Shown here: in pieces, positions 20,849 through 29,522 of the stretch
How positions within the stretch are numbered: position 1 is the first letter of the stretch
Layout: each line of letters starts with the position of its first letter
Translations under genes and position numbers: made by a program
NCBI GenBank assembly: GCA_038093975.1
Contig: JBBPTG010000216.1
Location: 1-41,433, forward strand
Length of the DNA: 41,433 bases
Direction: 5' to 3'
Source: Chalciporus piperatus
Taxonomy: Eukaryota; Basidiomycota; Agaricomycetes; Boletales; Boletaceae
Notes under the pieces: generated by a model
Databases searched by the model: none
Told to the model about the DNA's origin: nothing
The model's input: only the letters and a program-made list of their open reading frames with translations

Positions 20849-21949
20849 TTCAGCTGTTTCTCGTGGTTGTGGTCGTTCATTTCGATGCCAGATGGTTCAT
20901 GGATGCTGGTAGGAGGTGGGGAATGGTGTGTAAATGGTCTTGGTGAGTCATCCTGGCTCGTCGTGTTGCACTGACCATGTTCGTGCGCCCTCGACGACCT
21001 TTTCTCCCCACGTTTTGACGTGTTCTGTCGTCCTCCCTTTTGTCCTGCTCGACTCTGAGTATCCCTGGTCCCTCCTCAATGATCTCTGTGCGTCTGTGCG
21101 TCTGTGCGTCCGTCGCACGGTCCCAAAGTCCTGCTGGCTCGAGCCATGAAACGTCTGGCAAAAAAGTGACCGCCGCCGATGCGGAATCTGTAGATGATGA
21201 AGAAGCGGTCGAAGACGAGGATGAGGACAATGAGGGTGACGAGACCTATCAAACATTGTACTAGATATATCAGTAGCATTGTGTACTATAGCAATAAATA
21301 GCCCATATAGTGCCATATGTGCAACTTATAGCACAAATATGTCCAATGTGTGCCATGGCTGCACATATGGCCAACTATGGCATAGGGTGTTTTTCCTGAT
21401 GTAATTCCTCAGCGCGCGCCAAGACTTGAGCCCCAAAGGCACAACATTTCTCCCGTTCCTCATTTTTCATATCCCAAATATCCCTCGTCAGGATGTCAAC
21501 AGGGTCATCTTCGTGCGTGGGGGCCTCCGCTTCATCATCTTTGTCGTCGTTCCCATTCTCTGCTTCCTCCTCTTGATCTCGCTCTGCTGTGTTATCCCTG
21601 TAGTCTGGGTCCTGATCATCATCATCGCCTGAGAGATTTAATTCCTCGGCGTCCGCTCGCCATTTTCCCTTTTCAAAAAAGCAATCGGGAGGAGTCTGTG
21701 CAACACTGATGTTAGCATAGAAGATTCTGATGACCTAGGTTACAATTACCTCATCATTATCATCAACCGCATCACTATTCTTCACAGGCGAAGATTCAGG
21801 TGGTGGGGACGACGGAGGCAACGGGGGCTTGTGTAATGGAGGTGGGGTATGTGATTCCTGTGTGCCAATGTAAACCTTCAGACTATCTATTGATATGTTT
21901 TGACACATACCCTTATCGGTGTTCTTAATCCCGCCTCGGCTGCTGCATC

Positions 21950-22540
21950 TAGTGTCTAAAAGTCCAGTTAAGTTAAGTTTTTGTACCTCTTTTGACAAAA
22001 CTGTAATTGTAACTCATTATCAATTTCGGCAAAATCAGTTTAACTGAACTGAAACTTTACATAACTGTCATATCAGTTATGGTCCAGTTTGTGACCGGTT
22101 TGTGACCGGTTTTTTTGTAATAACTGGACAAACATTAGAAAGCCCTGATTCTGAGCTTTATAATGACCCCTGGATCATGTGATTTGATTCAGTCCTTGAG
22201 AAGATATGCTCATTTTATTATATTACCATGATTATCATATGTTTTGGTGGATATAGTATTGGAATGGAGGTCAAGTTAAGTAAAATACAAGCAAATATGT
22301 AATCTCAGCAGTGCAAATTAACATGTGTATTTGAGTCGAGTGTGTCTCAATCAGTCATTTCATCAATTTACTTCAATATTCAGAAAGAAAGTCAAATAAG
22401 ATAGAAAAATTTGTAACAAATCAGGAAAAATAGTGGTAGATGACCATATATCGGTTATTATTTAAACCCAGTTATAACCAGTTTGTGTACAGTTTTGTAA
22501 AATTTTGAAAGTGACAAAACTGTAACTGAAACTGGACGTA
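21950..22540 (+). mobile_element. hAT-like MITE, family A, copy truncated at its right end
   Basis: It starts TAGTGTCTAAAAGTCCAG and follows the copy at 1215 almost base for base (for example CCAGTTTGTGACCGGTTTGTG and the GACCCCTGGATCATGTGATT block), with roughly 97 percent identity by eye. It stops after ACTGGACGTA at 22540, 591 bp in, exactly where copy 1 would continue for another 98 bp to its right TIR. What follows is foldback-repeat sequence. The left flank is the coding sequence of the second multi-exon gene. Confidence 0.88.
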
Positions 22541-22607
22541 GTGAAGACTGGACGAGTGGCGAGACTGTAAAGAAGTGAGCGCAGACGGAACTCGATGGAT
22601 GAACTTA

Positions 22608-23135
22608 CTGGGACGAGCGTTGTGACTGCAAAGATGTCTGGAGGAGCGTTGAGACTGTAAAGGAGTGAGCGCACACGGAAATGGATGGATGAACTTACGA
22701 TGGAGCTCCCTGGAAGGTCGAAGGAAGGTGCAACGAAATGCTTCGTGCATGAGCGAGTACAGCAGAACTCCTGCTGTACTATGCTGAATGAAGTAGTCCC
22801 AACATGTGTTGAGTTTCAACCTAATCACCCAGCGGAGCTCAAACACTATTCTCTCCTTCGTCCTTCTCCTCTTCCATCCACCACCACCACCACCCCACCA
22901 CCTCCCTCAAGCATCTTCCGAGTCCCAATGCATGTTGGGACTACTTCCTTTAGCATCGTATAGCAGGATGTGTGTCCTGCTGTACTCGCTCGTGCACGAA
23001 GCATTTCGTTGCACATTCCTTCGACCTTCCAAGGAGCTCCATCATAAGTTCATCCATCCATTTCTGTGTGCGCTCACTTCTTTACAGTCTTGCCACTCGT
23101 CCAGACATCTTTGCAGTCACAACGCTCGTCCCAGT
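22608..23135. repeat. Foldback element: ~200-bp inverted arms, ~115-bp loop
   Basis: The left arm (about 22608-22810) contains GACGAGCGTTGTGACTGCAA, ATGGATGGATGAACTTA, TGGAGCTCC, GGTCGAAGGA and AACGAAATGCTTCGTGCA. The right arm (about 22930-23135) is its inverse complement in the same order, with scattered mismatches. The loop has a CCA-rich stretch. A transcript would fold into a long hairpin. A 45-bp part of the left arm (GACTGTAAAGAAGTGAGCGC) is also duplicated directly at 22562 and 22650. No ORF. It could be a foldback transposon or a source of small RNA. Confidence 0.82.
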
Positions 23136-23369
23136 AATCCATTGATGTCCTCCTGCGCTAACCACTTTGCAGGCTCAACGCTCCTCCAGTGTGCACAGTC
23201 TACTCCTTGAACAAACATCCACTCGTTTGGTGGGTTTCGTGTCCTCCCAATATTGTTCGCTGATTATCTTGCTTCCATTGTAGCACCGTCTGTTTGACAT
23301 TTTCTGCTGTTTCCCAATCTTCTGGCGATTTAGATGCCAAACATTATTCCCTGCTCACCAGTGTTCGAG

Positions 23370-23475
23370 CTCCTTAACGCATGTTAAGGAGTCTGGCATA
23401 CACCCCAACGCGTGTTGGAGTGTGTCAGGATTGACACGTGTTGATCCTGTCGTGCCTCCTGAATACGTATTGATT
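23370..23475. repeat. Cluster of short palindromes with AACRCRTGTT-like core
   Basis: Four near-perfect palindromes lie in tandem: CTCCTTAACGCATGTTAAGG (23370), ACACCCCAACGCGTGTTGGA (23400), AGGATTGACACGTGTTGATC (23428) and TGAATACGTATTGAT (23460). Each has about 9-11 bp arms around a CG- or CATG-type centre. Two relatives occur in the foldback arms: TCCCAACATGTGTTGAG near 22797 and AGTCCCAATGCATGTTGGGA near 22921. The cluster ends about 25 bp before the start codon at 23501, where it could act as a set of operator-like binding sites or RNA hairpins in a 5' UTR. Confidence 0.7.
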
Positions 23476-24858
23476 GAGATTCTACAGATTCCGCCACACA
23501 ATGCCCCCTCCATCGTTTGCTCTCATTGATTTCACGTTGCCTGCTGAGCCGACTCTGGCTGAGGTCCAAGTTCCGTCCACGCGCGCCGCACATAGGTATG
23601 TCACAACCCTGATTGCCATATGCGCTGACCGGTTGACGAAGGTGGATGGGGAGCCTACGATGCGAAGGTTATTACCTTCTGTGGGGAGTTCGCGATATGG
23701 ACTTTGTCCCCAGAATGGGGTTGAACAGTGCGGACGGCCCAGTGCAGAGACCTTGATCTTTGCCCTGCGTAGAAACCTTCAACATCTCTTTCGCCCCCTC
23801 CGCCTGGCTGACATCCGTCTTTCTGTGGCCGATTTCCAACGCTGCTGGCTCCATCTCTACGCATTTCTCCAATTTGAACGGACTGTGAAGAATCACGGTC
23901 GTAATTTTCATCCGACTTCCACTTCCTGGCCCGTCAATCCTGCGTGGATGGGCACATTTACAGATTGCAATTCTCTTGCTGTCACTCTGTGGGAGGTCGG
24001 CATGTCTTTTTGGCACATTCACAAGATATTAGACCTGCCGCTAGACATGCGTGTCGGCAACCGTGTCATCATGACATGGGATCCCGACATTGAAACTCAT
24101 CACGATCCCGACGCTCCTCGCGCTCCTGTCTACACTGGCTTTGGTGGTGAAGCCAGGGCCTACCTTTGCCGACCAATTGGCTTTCTCGCATTAGGTGGAT
24201 ATGTCCCCCTCATCCCGAAGGAAATGTGGGAGCAGTGGGTGATGCGAATCTAGCCCCCCGGTGTCAATGCTGCCAAGCTTGCTCCAGCTCCTGAGGCTGC
24301 TCATATTGCTCTGGATGCTCCTCCTCCCCCTCCATCTCCCATCATCTTCCAGGCCTGTCGCCCCGCTGATCTTCGCATCTTGATTCCTGAGATTGCTGAA
24401 GAAGAGTCTGCAAGGGTGAAGGCATCTCTACCTTCCGAGCCCCAAGGCTCCACATCAAACTGTCAGTCCAGGCAACAAACGAGACAAGCTGGTCGTAAGT
24501 TCATTGGTCAAACATTTAATACATCAGCAAGACGCCTTCGAGATCTTGACACCTTCATCCCAGGGCAAAGGGAGCAACCAGTCGATGTGCCTGTAGCTCG
24601 CATAGGTGGGTGCCTGATGGTCGGATTCGACAATATATTGGGGGAGACCATTAGGCCCGCTCAAAGTTGAGCGGGTTTGCACCGTGTGACGCACTAGGAC
24701 GCACCGCACCTCCCAGTCGATTAGAGTTATCTATTACATAATACATGTTCTTGTGCACCTTGTAGCCTTCCACCTCGTCATTCTACACCACTTATCACTT
24801 CCGTATCCTCTCACTATTGTCTTGAATCAAATTAGCAAGCCCCCGGACAGCTACGGCC

Positions 24859-26622
24859 ATGGCTCGTGCAAAGAAACCACCCCTGGCACCCATTCCAGAT
24901 GTCAACTGAACTGAAAATATGATTTGGCAGTTACTCAAGGAGATTGAACGAAAGGAGAACCGGATCATGCTTCTGGGAAAGCAGAAGAAGGGCGAGGTGC
25001 GTCATGGCAATTTATCATGCATTTATGTCACCTCACACATTCTGAGACACAGAAAACAAGTGGCGACAGCAAGGTTACAGTCTATCAGAGGATGGCTGCT
25101 GTCGTTCTCCCGGACCATCATGCCATCAGTGCCTTCGCTGCGGGAGAGCGAGTTAAGCGAAAATACGAAGGGTAAGTACTGATATTCGTGTAAACATGCC
25201 TCCTAACATCTTGTAGTCTTCTTGGCAAGTATCGAGAACACGCAAAGCGTCTCCGCACTACAGGTGAAGGTGTGAAGTCCCCTGGCAAAGAAGAGGCCTC
25301 CGACGAGTTCTTCGACTGCTATATTCCTGCAAGTGGGCCCGATGGCACCACAACGGCTGAAGCTCAGTCAATCTGGAGTACATTCTTTGGTGTCTTTCGA
25401 GATTTTACTGAGGGTTTGCAGATGAAATCATTCAGATCTCGACACTTCATCGGATTTTCTCATCCTGCCCCAATGTTACACCCATTGTCATTACGACTGG
25501 AGTTGGACCTCATGGAAAGAAAACAATTCATGTCCAGCCACCGAGTGACGATGAGGCCACGGATCTCCCTGTGCTTACATCAGAGCAACATTCACAGATG
25601 CTTACCCTTCACGACATTTTACAGGGAGAGGCTGCTCATCGCCAGCGTCCAAGTCGAGAGTCTCCACCATGGCAGTGTGAAGATGATGAGCTTCCTACTT
25701 TGGAGACCCATGAGCCTGAGAGTGTTACGAACGCTCCATTCCTTATCCTAATCATCCCTACATTCCATTACGCTTACTAGGTTTCTCTTCGTTTTGTAGA
25801 CTTAGTCGTTTCACTTTCACTTTCGTTATCTTATCTTATCGCATCACGTGACTTACTTACATAAGCTAGGTCTAGACCTTCGCTTACTAACTGATGACTC
25901 ACCGCTCACTCGTCAGCATCAGTCAGCATTACTCATCATATGACTCACGCTTACTCATTCCGCAGTAGAGCTAGTTACGCCATTGGCTAGTAGTCAGTAT
26001 GAGTCATACCCAGTCACCTACGATAAGGTTTAGCCACAACATGTACAAACATTGACAATAGTATATAAACCCGGGTTAACAAGCACTGGACTCCCCAGTC
26101 TTGTTCTCCTGGAGTTTCCTCATCGAACCTCAGCCAAGTACATCGGCTCGCTATTGTCTAGTGTGAGTCTTAGCTCTTAGTTGAGTTGACTCGTTTCAGA
26201 GAGTAGTAAGGAAAACATTTCACCTTCATCCTCGTGTCTTCCTCCAGTGACTCCTGTTGCAAAATGTGGACCCAAGCCTTCATTCCTTTCCTCTTCACTT
26301 TCCGAGAGCGTTGCGAAGGCGAAAGAGCGAATTTCAAAGGTTCCAAAAAGCGCAGCTTTGAAGATACCCTTTTGGATATGCAACGGTATGTGATGTCTGC
26401 CTCAAGTCTTCACATGCTTATTACATTCTTAGAGCTAGTCTGGAGTCCATTAATGCTTGTTCTGATCAGGAGAGAATTTTGCAGGAGCATCAAATGCTTT
26501 TGAAAGAGTATGAAGCAGGGATCTGGACTGTTGAGGAGTATAGGGAGAAGGTTCGTGAGTTATCAGCACACCCCCTGAAGTGTAGCTGTTCAGGATCATC
26601 TCTGTCAAAAGATGATGAATAG
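24859..26622 (+). pseudogene. Harbinger companion ORF1 (Myb/SANT-like protein)
   Basis: This is the DNA-binding partner that assists the nuclease in PIF/Harbinger elements. It starts at ATG 24859, MARAKKPPLAPIPDVN, then TGA (24907) in place of what is probably Trp, then TENMIWQLLKEIERKE. Introns are 24997-25052, 25172-25216, a very short 25390-25421, and 26386-26432. Exons give VTVYQRMAAVVLPDHHAISA, LLGKYREHAKRLRTTGEGV, FFDCYIPASGPDG and SSCPNVTPIVITTGVGPHGK, then a Ser/Pro-rich nuclear-type region and a C-terminal helix RILQEHQMLLKEYEAG before TAG at 26622. A solo LTR interrupts it at 25723 and leaves the frame intact when removed. The nonsense codon makes it defective. Confidence 0.82.
25723..26198 (+). 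mobile_element. Solo LTR, TSD GAGAG
   Basis: A 476-bp block begins TGTTACGAACGCTCC and ends TTGACTCGTTTCA, with GAGAG on both sides (25718-25722 and 26199-26203). It is a sister of the LTR at 4009-4601, sharing the start, TATCTTATCTTATC, TAAGGTTTAGCCACAACATG, the TATATAAACCCGGGTT promoter block (26062) and the end. It is shorter, with only a few TGACTCA sites (for example near 25893 and 25940, and TGAGTCA near 26003). It sits inside Harbinger ORF1. Confidence 0.93.
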
Positions 26623-26646
26623 TTTAAGTAGGAGTCAACTTAGTAG

Positions 26647-27879
26647 TTACAAGTGCTTAAAAGCCAATAGTTCTTCTATCAAGTGACGTCTCTTTGCCTC
26701 CCCTGTTTCTGCACCCACTTCCAAAGGTAAATCATATAATCCTTGATCCTCCTCTTCTTCAACAGATATATGAATTGAAGAAAAGTGAGCTCCTTTAGCT
26801 GCACCTTCAATATCAATGATCAGGTTATGCAAAATGATGGCAATGGTCATCCATCTGCATGCTGCTTGGTGTTTTCGCTTTGAGTTGATGTTGACACGAA
26901 GCCCTCGCAAACATTGCCAGCGTCCTTTCAAAGCTCCCATGCAATGTTCTGAGCGAACTCGAAGATTGGCGACGGCACCATCAAAGAGAATATTTTCTGG
27001 GAGAAGAGATGCTGGACGCTTGTGAACGGGAATGGTATGAAGGGTCACAGGATATGCAGAGTCGACCCAGGCAAATTCATTGTCTTGGAAAAACCACTCG
27101 GCATGCTTCGTAGCAGCAGTATGCTCAAATGCAGATGCATCATGAGCTGAACCTGTTAGACCATAAGCATAGTCCACAATCCTAAGATTGGAGGGTAAAT
27201 TTCCAATCTAATATCAGACCATTAGCAACTGTAAAAGAGAAGACTATACACTTACCTGCAGGTTAAGGCCATAGTTGGATTTGTGAGTAAAATATGCATC
27301 ACCATTGAGGCCAGGCTTGGTGTATAAAACCACGATGGTGCCATCATACATTACCCAACCCTCCCGCCATGTCCCTCTGAACCCAACCCGATTATCCATC
27401 CAAACCTTCTCCACCTCCTTTTCTTCTGCAGTGGGTAAGCGAGCAAATATATCATGAAGAGACTCAATTGCTTCAAAGCAGCGCTCTGTAAACAACTCAA
27501 CTGAGCCCTCTGATATACCTGCCATCTGGGAAATATCCTCCAAGGAAGTCCCATTCCCGTAGCGTCCCATATGATAGAGGGTGACGGCGAGTTGGTTTTG
27601 AACTGGAGTCTGTCTATTGTTTGATTCATTGTAGAAGACAGGGTGTTCATGAATGAGGTCGAGCAAGACTTCGAAAACGGTGGGAGAAATGCAGAGCATA
27701 TTGATGAAGCGCTGGTGATCAGCCTCGTTTTGTGCATACTGCCATGCAAGGTGTAGTGTATCAGCCTTCAGGACGGATGTTCGGCCCTGAAGATATCGAG
27801 TTTGGCGAATGGCGAGAACGGTGCTGATATCAAGGTGAAAGAGCTGTGCTGTCTCTTCAGCTGATATTTCTGGTTGCAT
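26647..27879 (-). CDS. Harbinger nuclease (transposase), two exons, apparently intact
   Basis: The nuclease cuts and joins element ends. Exon 1 is 27879-27256 (208 codons) and exon 2 is 27207-26647, with a 48-bp intron (GTAAGTG...TATTAG). The protein is about 394 residues, normal for the family. The N-terminal helical region is ISAEETAQLFHLDISTVLAI and the middle is FEVLLDLIHEHPVF. DDE-type residues are Asp in WVMYDGTIVVLY, Asp in GSAHDASAFEH and Glu in LRVRSEHCMGALKGRW, then ITIAIILHNLIID-like helices and an acidic tail. I see no stop or frameshift. It converges with ORF1 (24 bp apart). Start chosen as the first ATG followed by a continuous frame. Confidence 0.92.
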
Positions 27880-28509
27880 GAGAGTTCAGATGATCATATA
27901 GACCAGATACATAGTGAGGTAGTGCTCGTGGAGAGTTGGATGAGCCATGATCAAGATTATTTGATTTCGTGCTGATAACACCTGAATTTTACAATGCGCG
28001 CAGCGCGTGCTTACGTAAGTTACCATATTCAGCTAAATTGGGAGGTCGCGGTGTGGTGCGGTGTGTCCTAGTGCGTCGCACGGTGCGAACCCGCTCAACT
28101 TTGAGCAGGCCTATTGAGGATCTCTCACCAAAACTTGAGCGAAGGGTAAGCTACCCGCCCAGCAACAATGGCACACATCCATGACGGACGGATGATGAGC
28201 CAATTGGCGAGATAATGTGCTCGCCATTGACCATTGTCCACGCGGAGAATCTGACGAGGGTCAGGGAAGGGGATGCCAGTGCTAGTGATGTTGCGCCTCA
28301 GTGTGACTGTGTGATCCACGGAGGCGAGTGCCGTCGCCCAAACGTCCACACAGGGCGACAGTCATTCAGACTCGGGGTCAGCCCATGATTTGTCTGCGGA
28401 GGAAGGGAGTGTACTGCCCGTGGGACGGGCGAGCACTGAGCAGTAGGGAGTTAGTTACCATGTATAATACATCAGCAAGACTGTAAAAAGTCTGAAATGA
28501 CTGGAGCTT

Positions 28510-28539
28510 ACTTGTCTGACTGGAGCCAGTCAGACAAGT
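28510..28539. repeat. Perfect 30-bp palindrome
   Basis: ACTTGTCTGACTGG, a two-base centre AG, then CCAGTCAGACAAGT. The arms are perfect over 14 bp. It lies at the start of the CAGT-rich minisatellite, 24 bp after the stop codon of the interrupted plus-strand gene. It could form a cruciform or, in RNA, a strong hairpin near the 3' end of that gene. Confidence 0.85.
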
Positions 28540-28544
28540 GAGCC

Positions 28545-29155
28545 AGTAACCAAGTGCCCCAGGCATCTAGTAATCTCAGTTATCCAGTAACCAAGTGTTC
28601 CAGTCATCCAATAGTCTCAGTCATCCAGTAGTCCAGTGAGTCAGTGCTCCAGTAACCTCAGTAGTCTCAGTCATCCAGTCATCCAGTCACCAAGTCATTT
28701 CAGTAGTCGCCAGTAGTCCAGTCACCAAGTCATTTCAGTAGTCCCAGTGGCCCAGTAGTCCAGTGCTCCAGTCACCCAGTCAGTTCAGTGTGGCAGTGCT
28801 CCAGTGCTCCAGTCACCCAGTCAATTCAGTGTGGCAGTGCTCCAGTGCTCCAGTCATTCAGTAATATCAGTAATCCAATAGCTCAGTAGCCCAGTACTTC
28901 AGTACTCCAGTAGCCCAGTAGTGCAGTAACTAAGCAATCCAGTGGTCCAGTAATTCAGTTGGCAAGTGAGTTCAGTCACCCAGTAGCCAAGTCATCCAGT
29001 CATCTAGTAGCTCAGCCACCCAATAGCCAAGTATCCCAATCATCCAGTTGTCCTAGTAGCTCAGTCATCCAGTCACTCAGTAGCTCAGTTACCCAGTTAC
29101 CCAGTTATCCAGTTATCCAGTCACTCAGTCACTCAGTAGCTCAGTTACCCAGCAG
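28545..29155. repeat. CAGT-rich minisatellite
   Basis: About 600 bp is built from 8-10 bp units of the form CAGTCATC, CAGTAGTC, CAGTAACC and CAGTGCTC, with larger local duplications such as CAGTCACCCAGTCAGTTCAG near 28770 and 28810. No gene. Open frames here are artefacts of the short period. Confidence 0.9.
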
Positions 29156-29522
29156 CCGCTGCCACCATCCTCAGTGTCGGACTTTTTGGAGTGTGAGCAG
29201 AAGGTGCTCGTTTTTTATCTACAATCATCGCATCAGTTTTACAATCGTTGTCCTTCCATCCCCCGCCACCCAGACTTTGCTACATAGTCCATAGTGTTCT
29301 CTTTCTCCCTAATACTATGTAGCCAGATGTACTATGATTTTTTTTGCATTGCTGACTCTCTTGCTGCCATGTGTGATTGAGTGCCTGACCCAGCTGTCAA
29401 AGTGTCAGTTAAGTGTCACTTAGAGTTGTGTCAATGTCATAGGCTATGTCACATAAGTATCCATGTGTGTGTCTCTTTCCTTTCTTCCGTTCCTTTCCTT
29501 TCCTTTCCTCTTCACTCTTACA
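29156..29522. other. Upstream region of the KDZ gene
   Basis: Non-coding. A small inverted repeat CTACATAGT...ACTATGTAG occurs at about 29279-29324, and a CCTTTCCTTTCC pyrimidine tract precedes the start codon at 29523, as often seen just upstream of fungal transcription starts. No terminal inverted repeat of the KDZ element was found here. Confidence 0.45.

Larger units (their letters stand above)
18242..21401. mobile_element. 3160-bp TIR element with TA target duplication
   Basis: The left end is CATCAGGAAAAATGACTTAT and the right end is the inverse complement of CATCAGGAAAAACACCCTAT, a 12-bp perfect TIR followed by a similar CTATGCCATA-like block. TA flanks both ends (18240-18241 and 21402-21403). 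Both subterminal regions are dense in CATATGGC/GCCATATG and CATATAGC motifs (18256-18520 and 21296-21390), as expected for transposase-binding repeats. The interior carries a spliced minus-strand ORF (18630-19400) and GC-rich duplications but no transposase I can recognise. TA duplication would fit Tc1/mariner-like or related families, but the TIR itself is not familiar. Confidence 0.8.
17247..21949 (-). pseudogene. Second multi-exon gene, split by a 3.16-kb TIR element
   Basis: Exons (right to left): 21949-21911, 21857-21750 (Pro-rich then DAVDDNDE), 21695-21404 (acidic, DDDDQDPDYRDNTAERDQEE, ending FGAQVLARAEE), then 18239-18107 (GCTTRTVLLEAGIATHKARA), 18054-17864 (DWEERVVMEYKTFKE), 17812-17641 (NIEDVEVIGAVIYTGVDD), 17584 onwards (AQELRQTLLHGAFTSLLG) and a last piece to 17247. 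Introns of 51-56 bp have consensus sites, for example 18106-18055, 17863-17813 and 17640-17585. Without the TIR element and one TA, the frame joins as ...ARAEELAQEIGC... The 5' end is cut by a MITE and the 3' end by a probable LTR. An acidic N-terminal region followed by a helical domain; function unknown to me. Confidence 0.7.
24653..28112. mobile_element. PIF/Harbinger transposon, TSD ATT
   Basis: The TIRs are about 60-70 bp. The left one starts AGGCCCGCTCAAAGTTGAGC and includes CACCGTGTGACGCACTAGGA. The right one is its inverse complement with a few changes and one short duplication. The 3-bp ATT occurs on both sides (24650-24652 and 28113-28115), matching the 3-bp duplications of Harbinger. 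Each tip is itself nearly palindromic (CCCGCTCAAAGTTGAGCGGG). It carries two convergent genes: a Myb/SANT-like ORF1 on plus and the nuclease on minus. Total 3460 bp including a 476-bp solo LTR. Confidence 0.93.
24534..28464 (-). mobile_element. Inserted gene fragment (~470 bp without Harbinger), 17-bp flanking repeat
   Basis: The direct repeat TAATACATCAGCAAGAC is at 24517-24533 and 28465-28481. Leaving out the Harbinger element, the inserted segment is about 470 bp. On the minus strand it encodes VDVWATALASVDHTVTLRRN, GIPFPDPRQILRVDNGQWR and HYLANWLIIRPSWM, then KFW, a TGA, EILNGLPQYIVESD and HIDWLLPLPWDEG. The reading crosses the Harbinger site in frame. There are no terminal inverted repeats and no A-tail at either end. 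A target duplication of this size fits non-LTR-type retroposition or repair-linked insertion; the mechanism is open. Confidence 0.6.
23501..28486 (+). pseudogene. Agaricomycete-type hypothetical gene, interrupted by nested insertions
   Basis: The frame starts at ATG 23501 (MPPPSFALIDFTLP) and continues IAICADRLTKVDGEPTMRR, CPQNGVEQCGRPSAETL, FQRCWLHLYAFLQFER and FGGEARAYLCRP to a TAG at 24251. The same frame then stays open with a Pro-rich linker, PIIFQACRPADLRIL and GRKFIGQTFNTSAR. At 24533 a 3.9-kb insertion begins. The 17 bases before it recur at 28465-28481, and the frame then closes with Leu and TAA at 28486. So the original protein was about 350 residues with the TAG as one nonsense change. 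Function unknown. I recall similar proteins as lineage-specific hypotheticals of mushrooms. Confidence 0.7.

Noticed and set aside
23370..23475. Possible CRISPR array
   Set aside because: The units are different palindromes without identical repeats or unique spacers of constant length, and the genome is eukaryotic.
24380..28184. Plus-strand reading across the Harbinger site (FDNILGETI joined to EDLSPKLERR)
   Set aside because: It also stays open, but the minus strand encodes a richer conserved-looking segment there, and the 17-bp repeat gives the plus-strand gene a different, immediate stop.
28545..29294. Plus-strand ORF MASEFSHPVAKSSS in the CAGT region
   Set aside because: Pure product of the short-period repeat; serine/glutamine/proline periodicity only.
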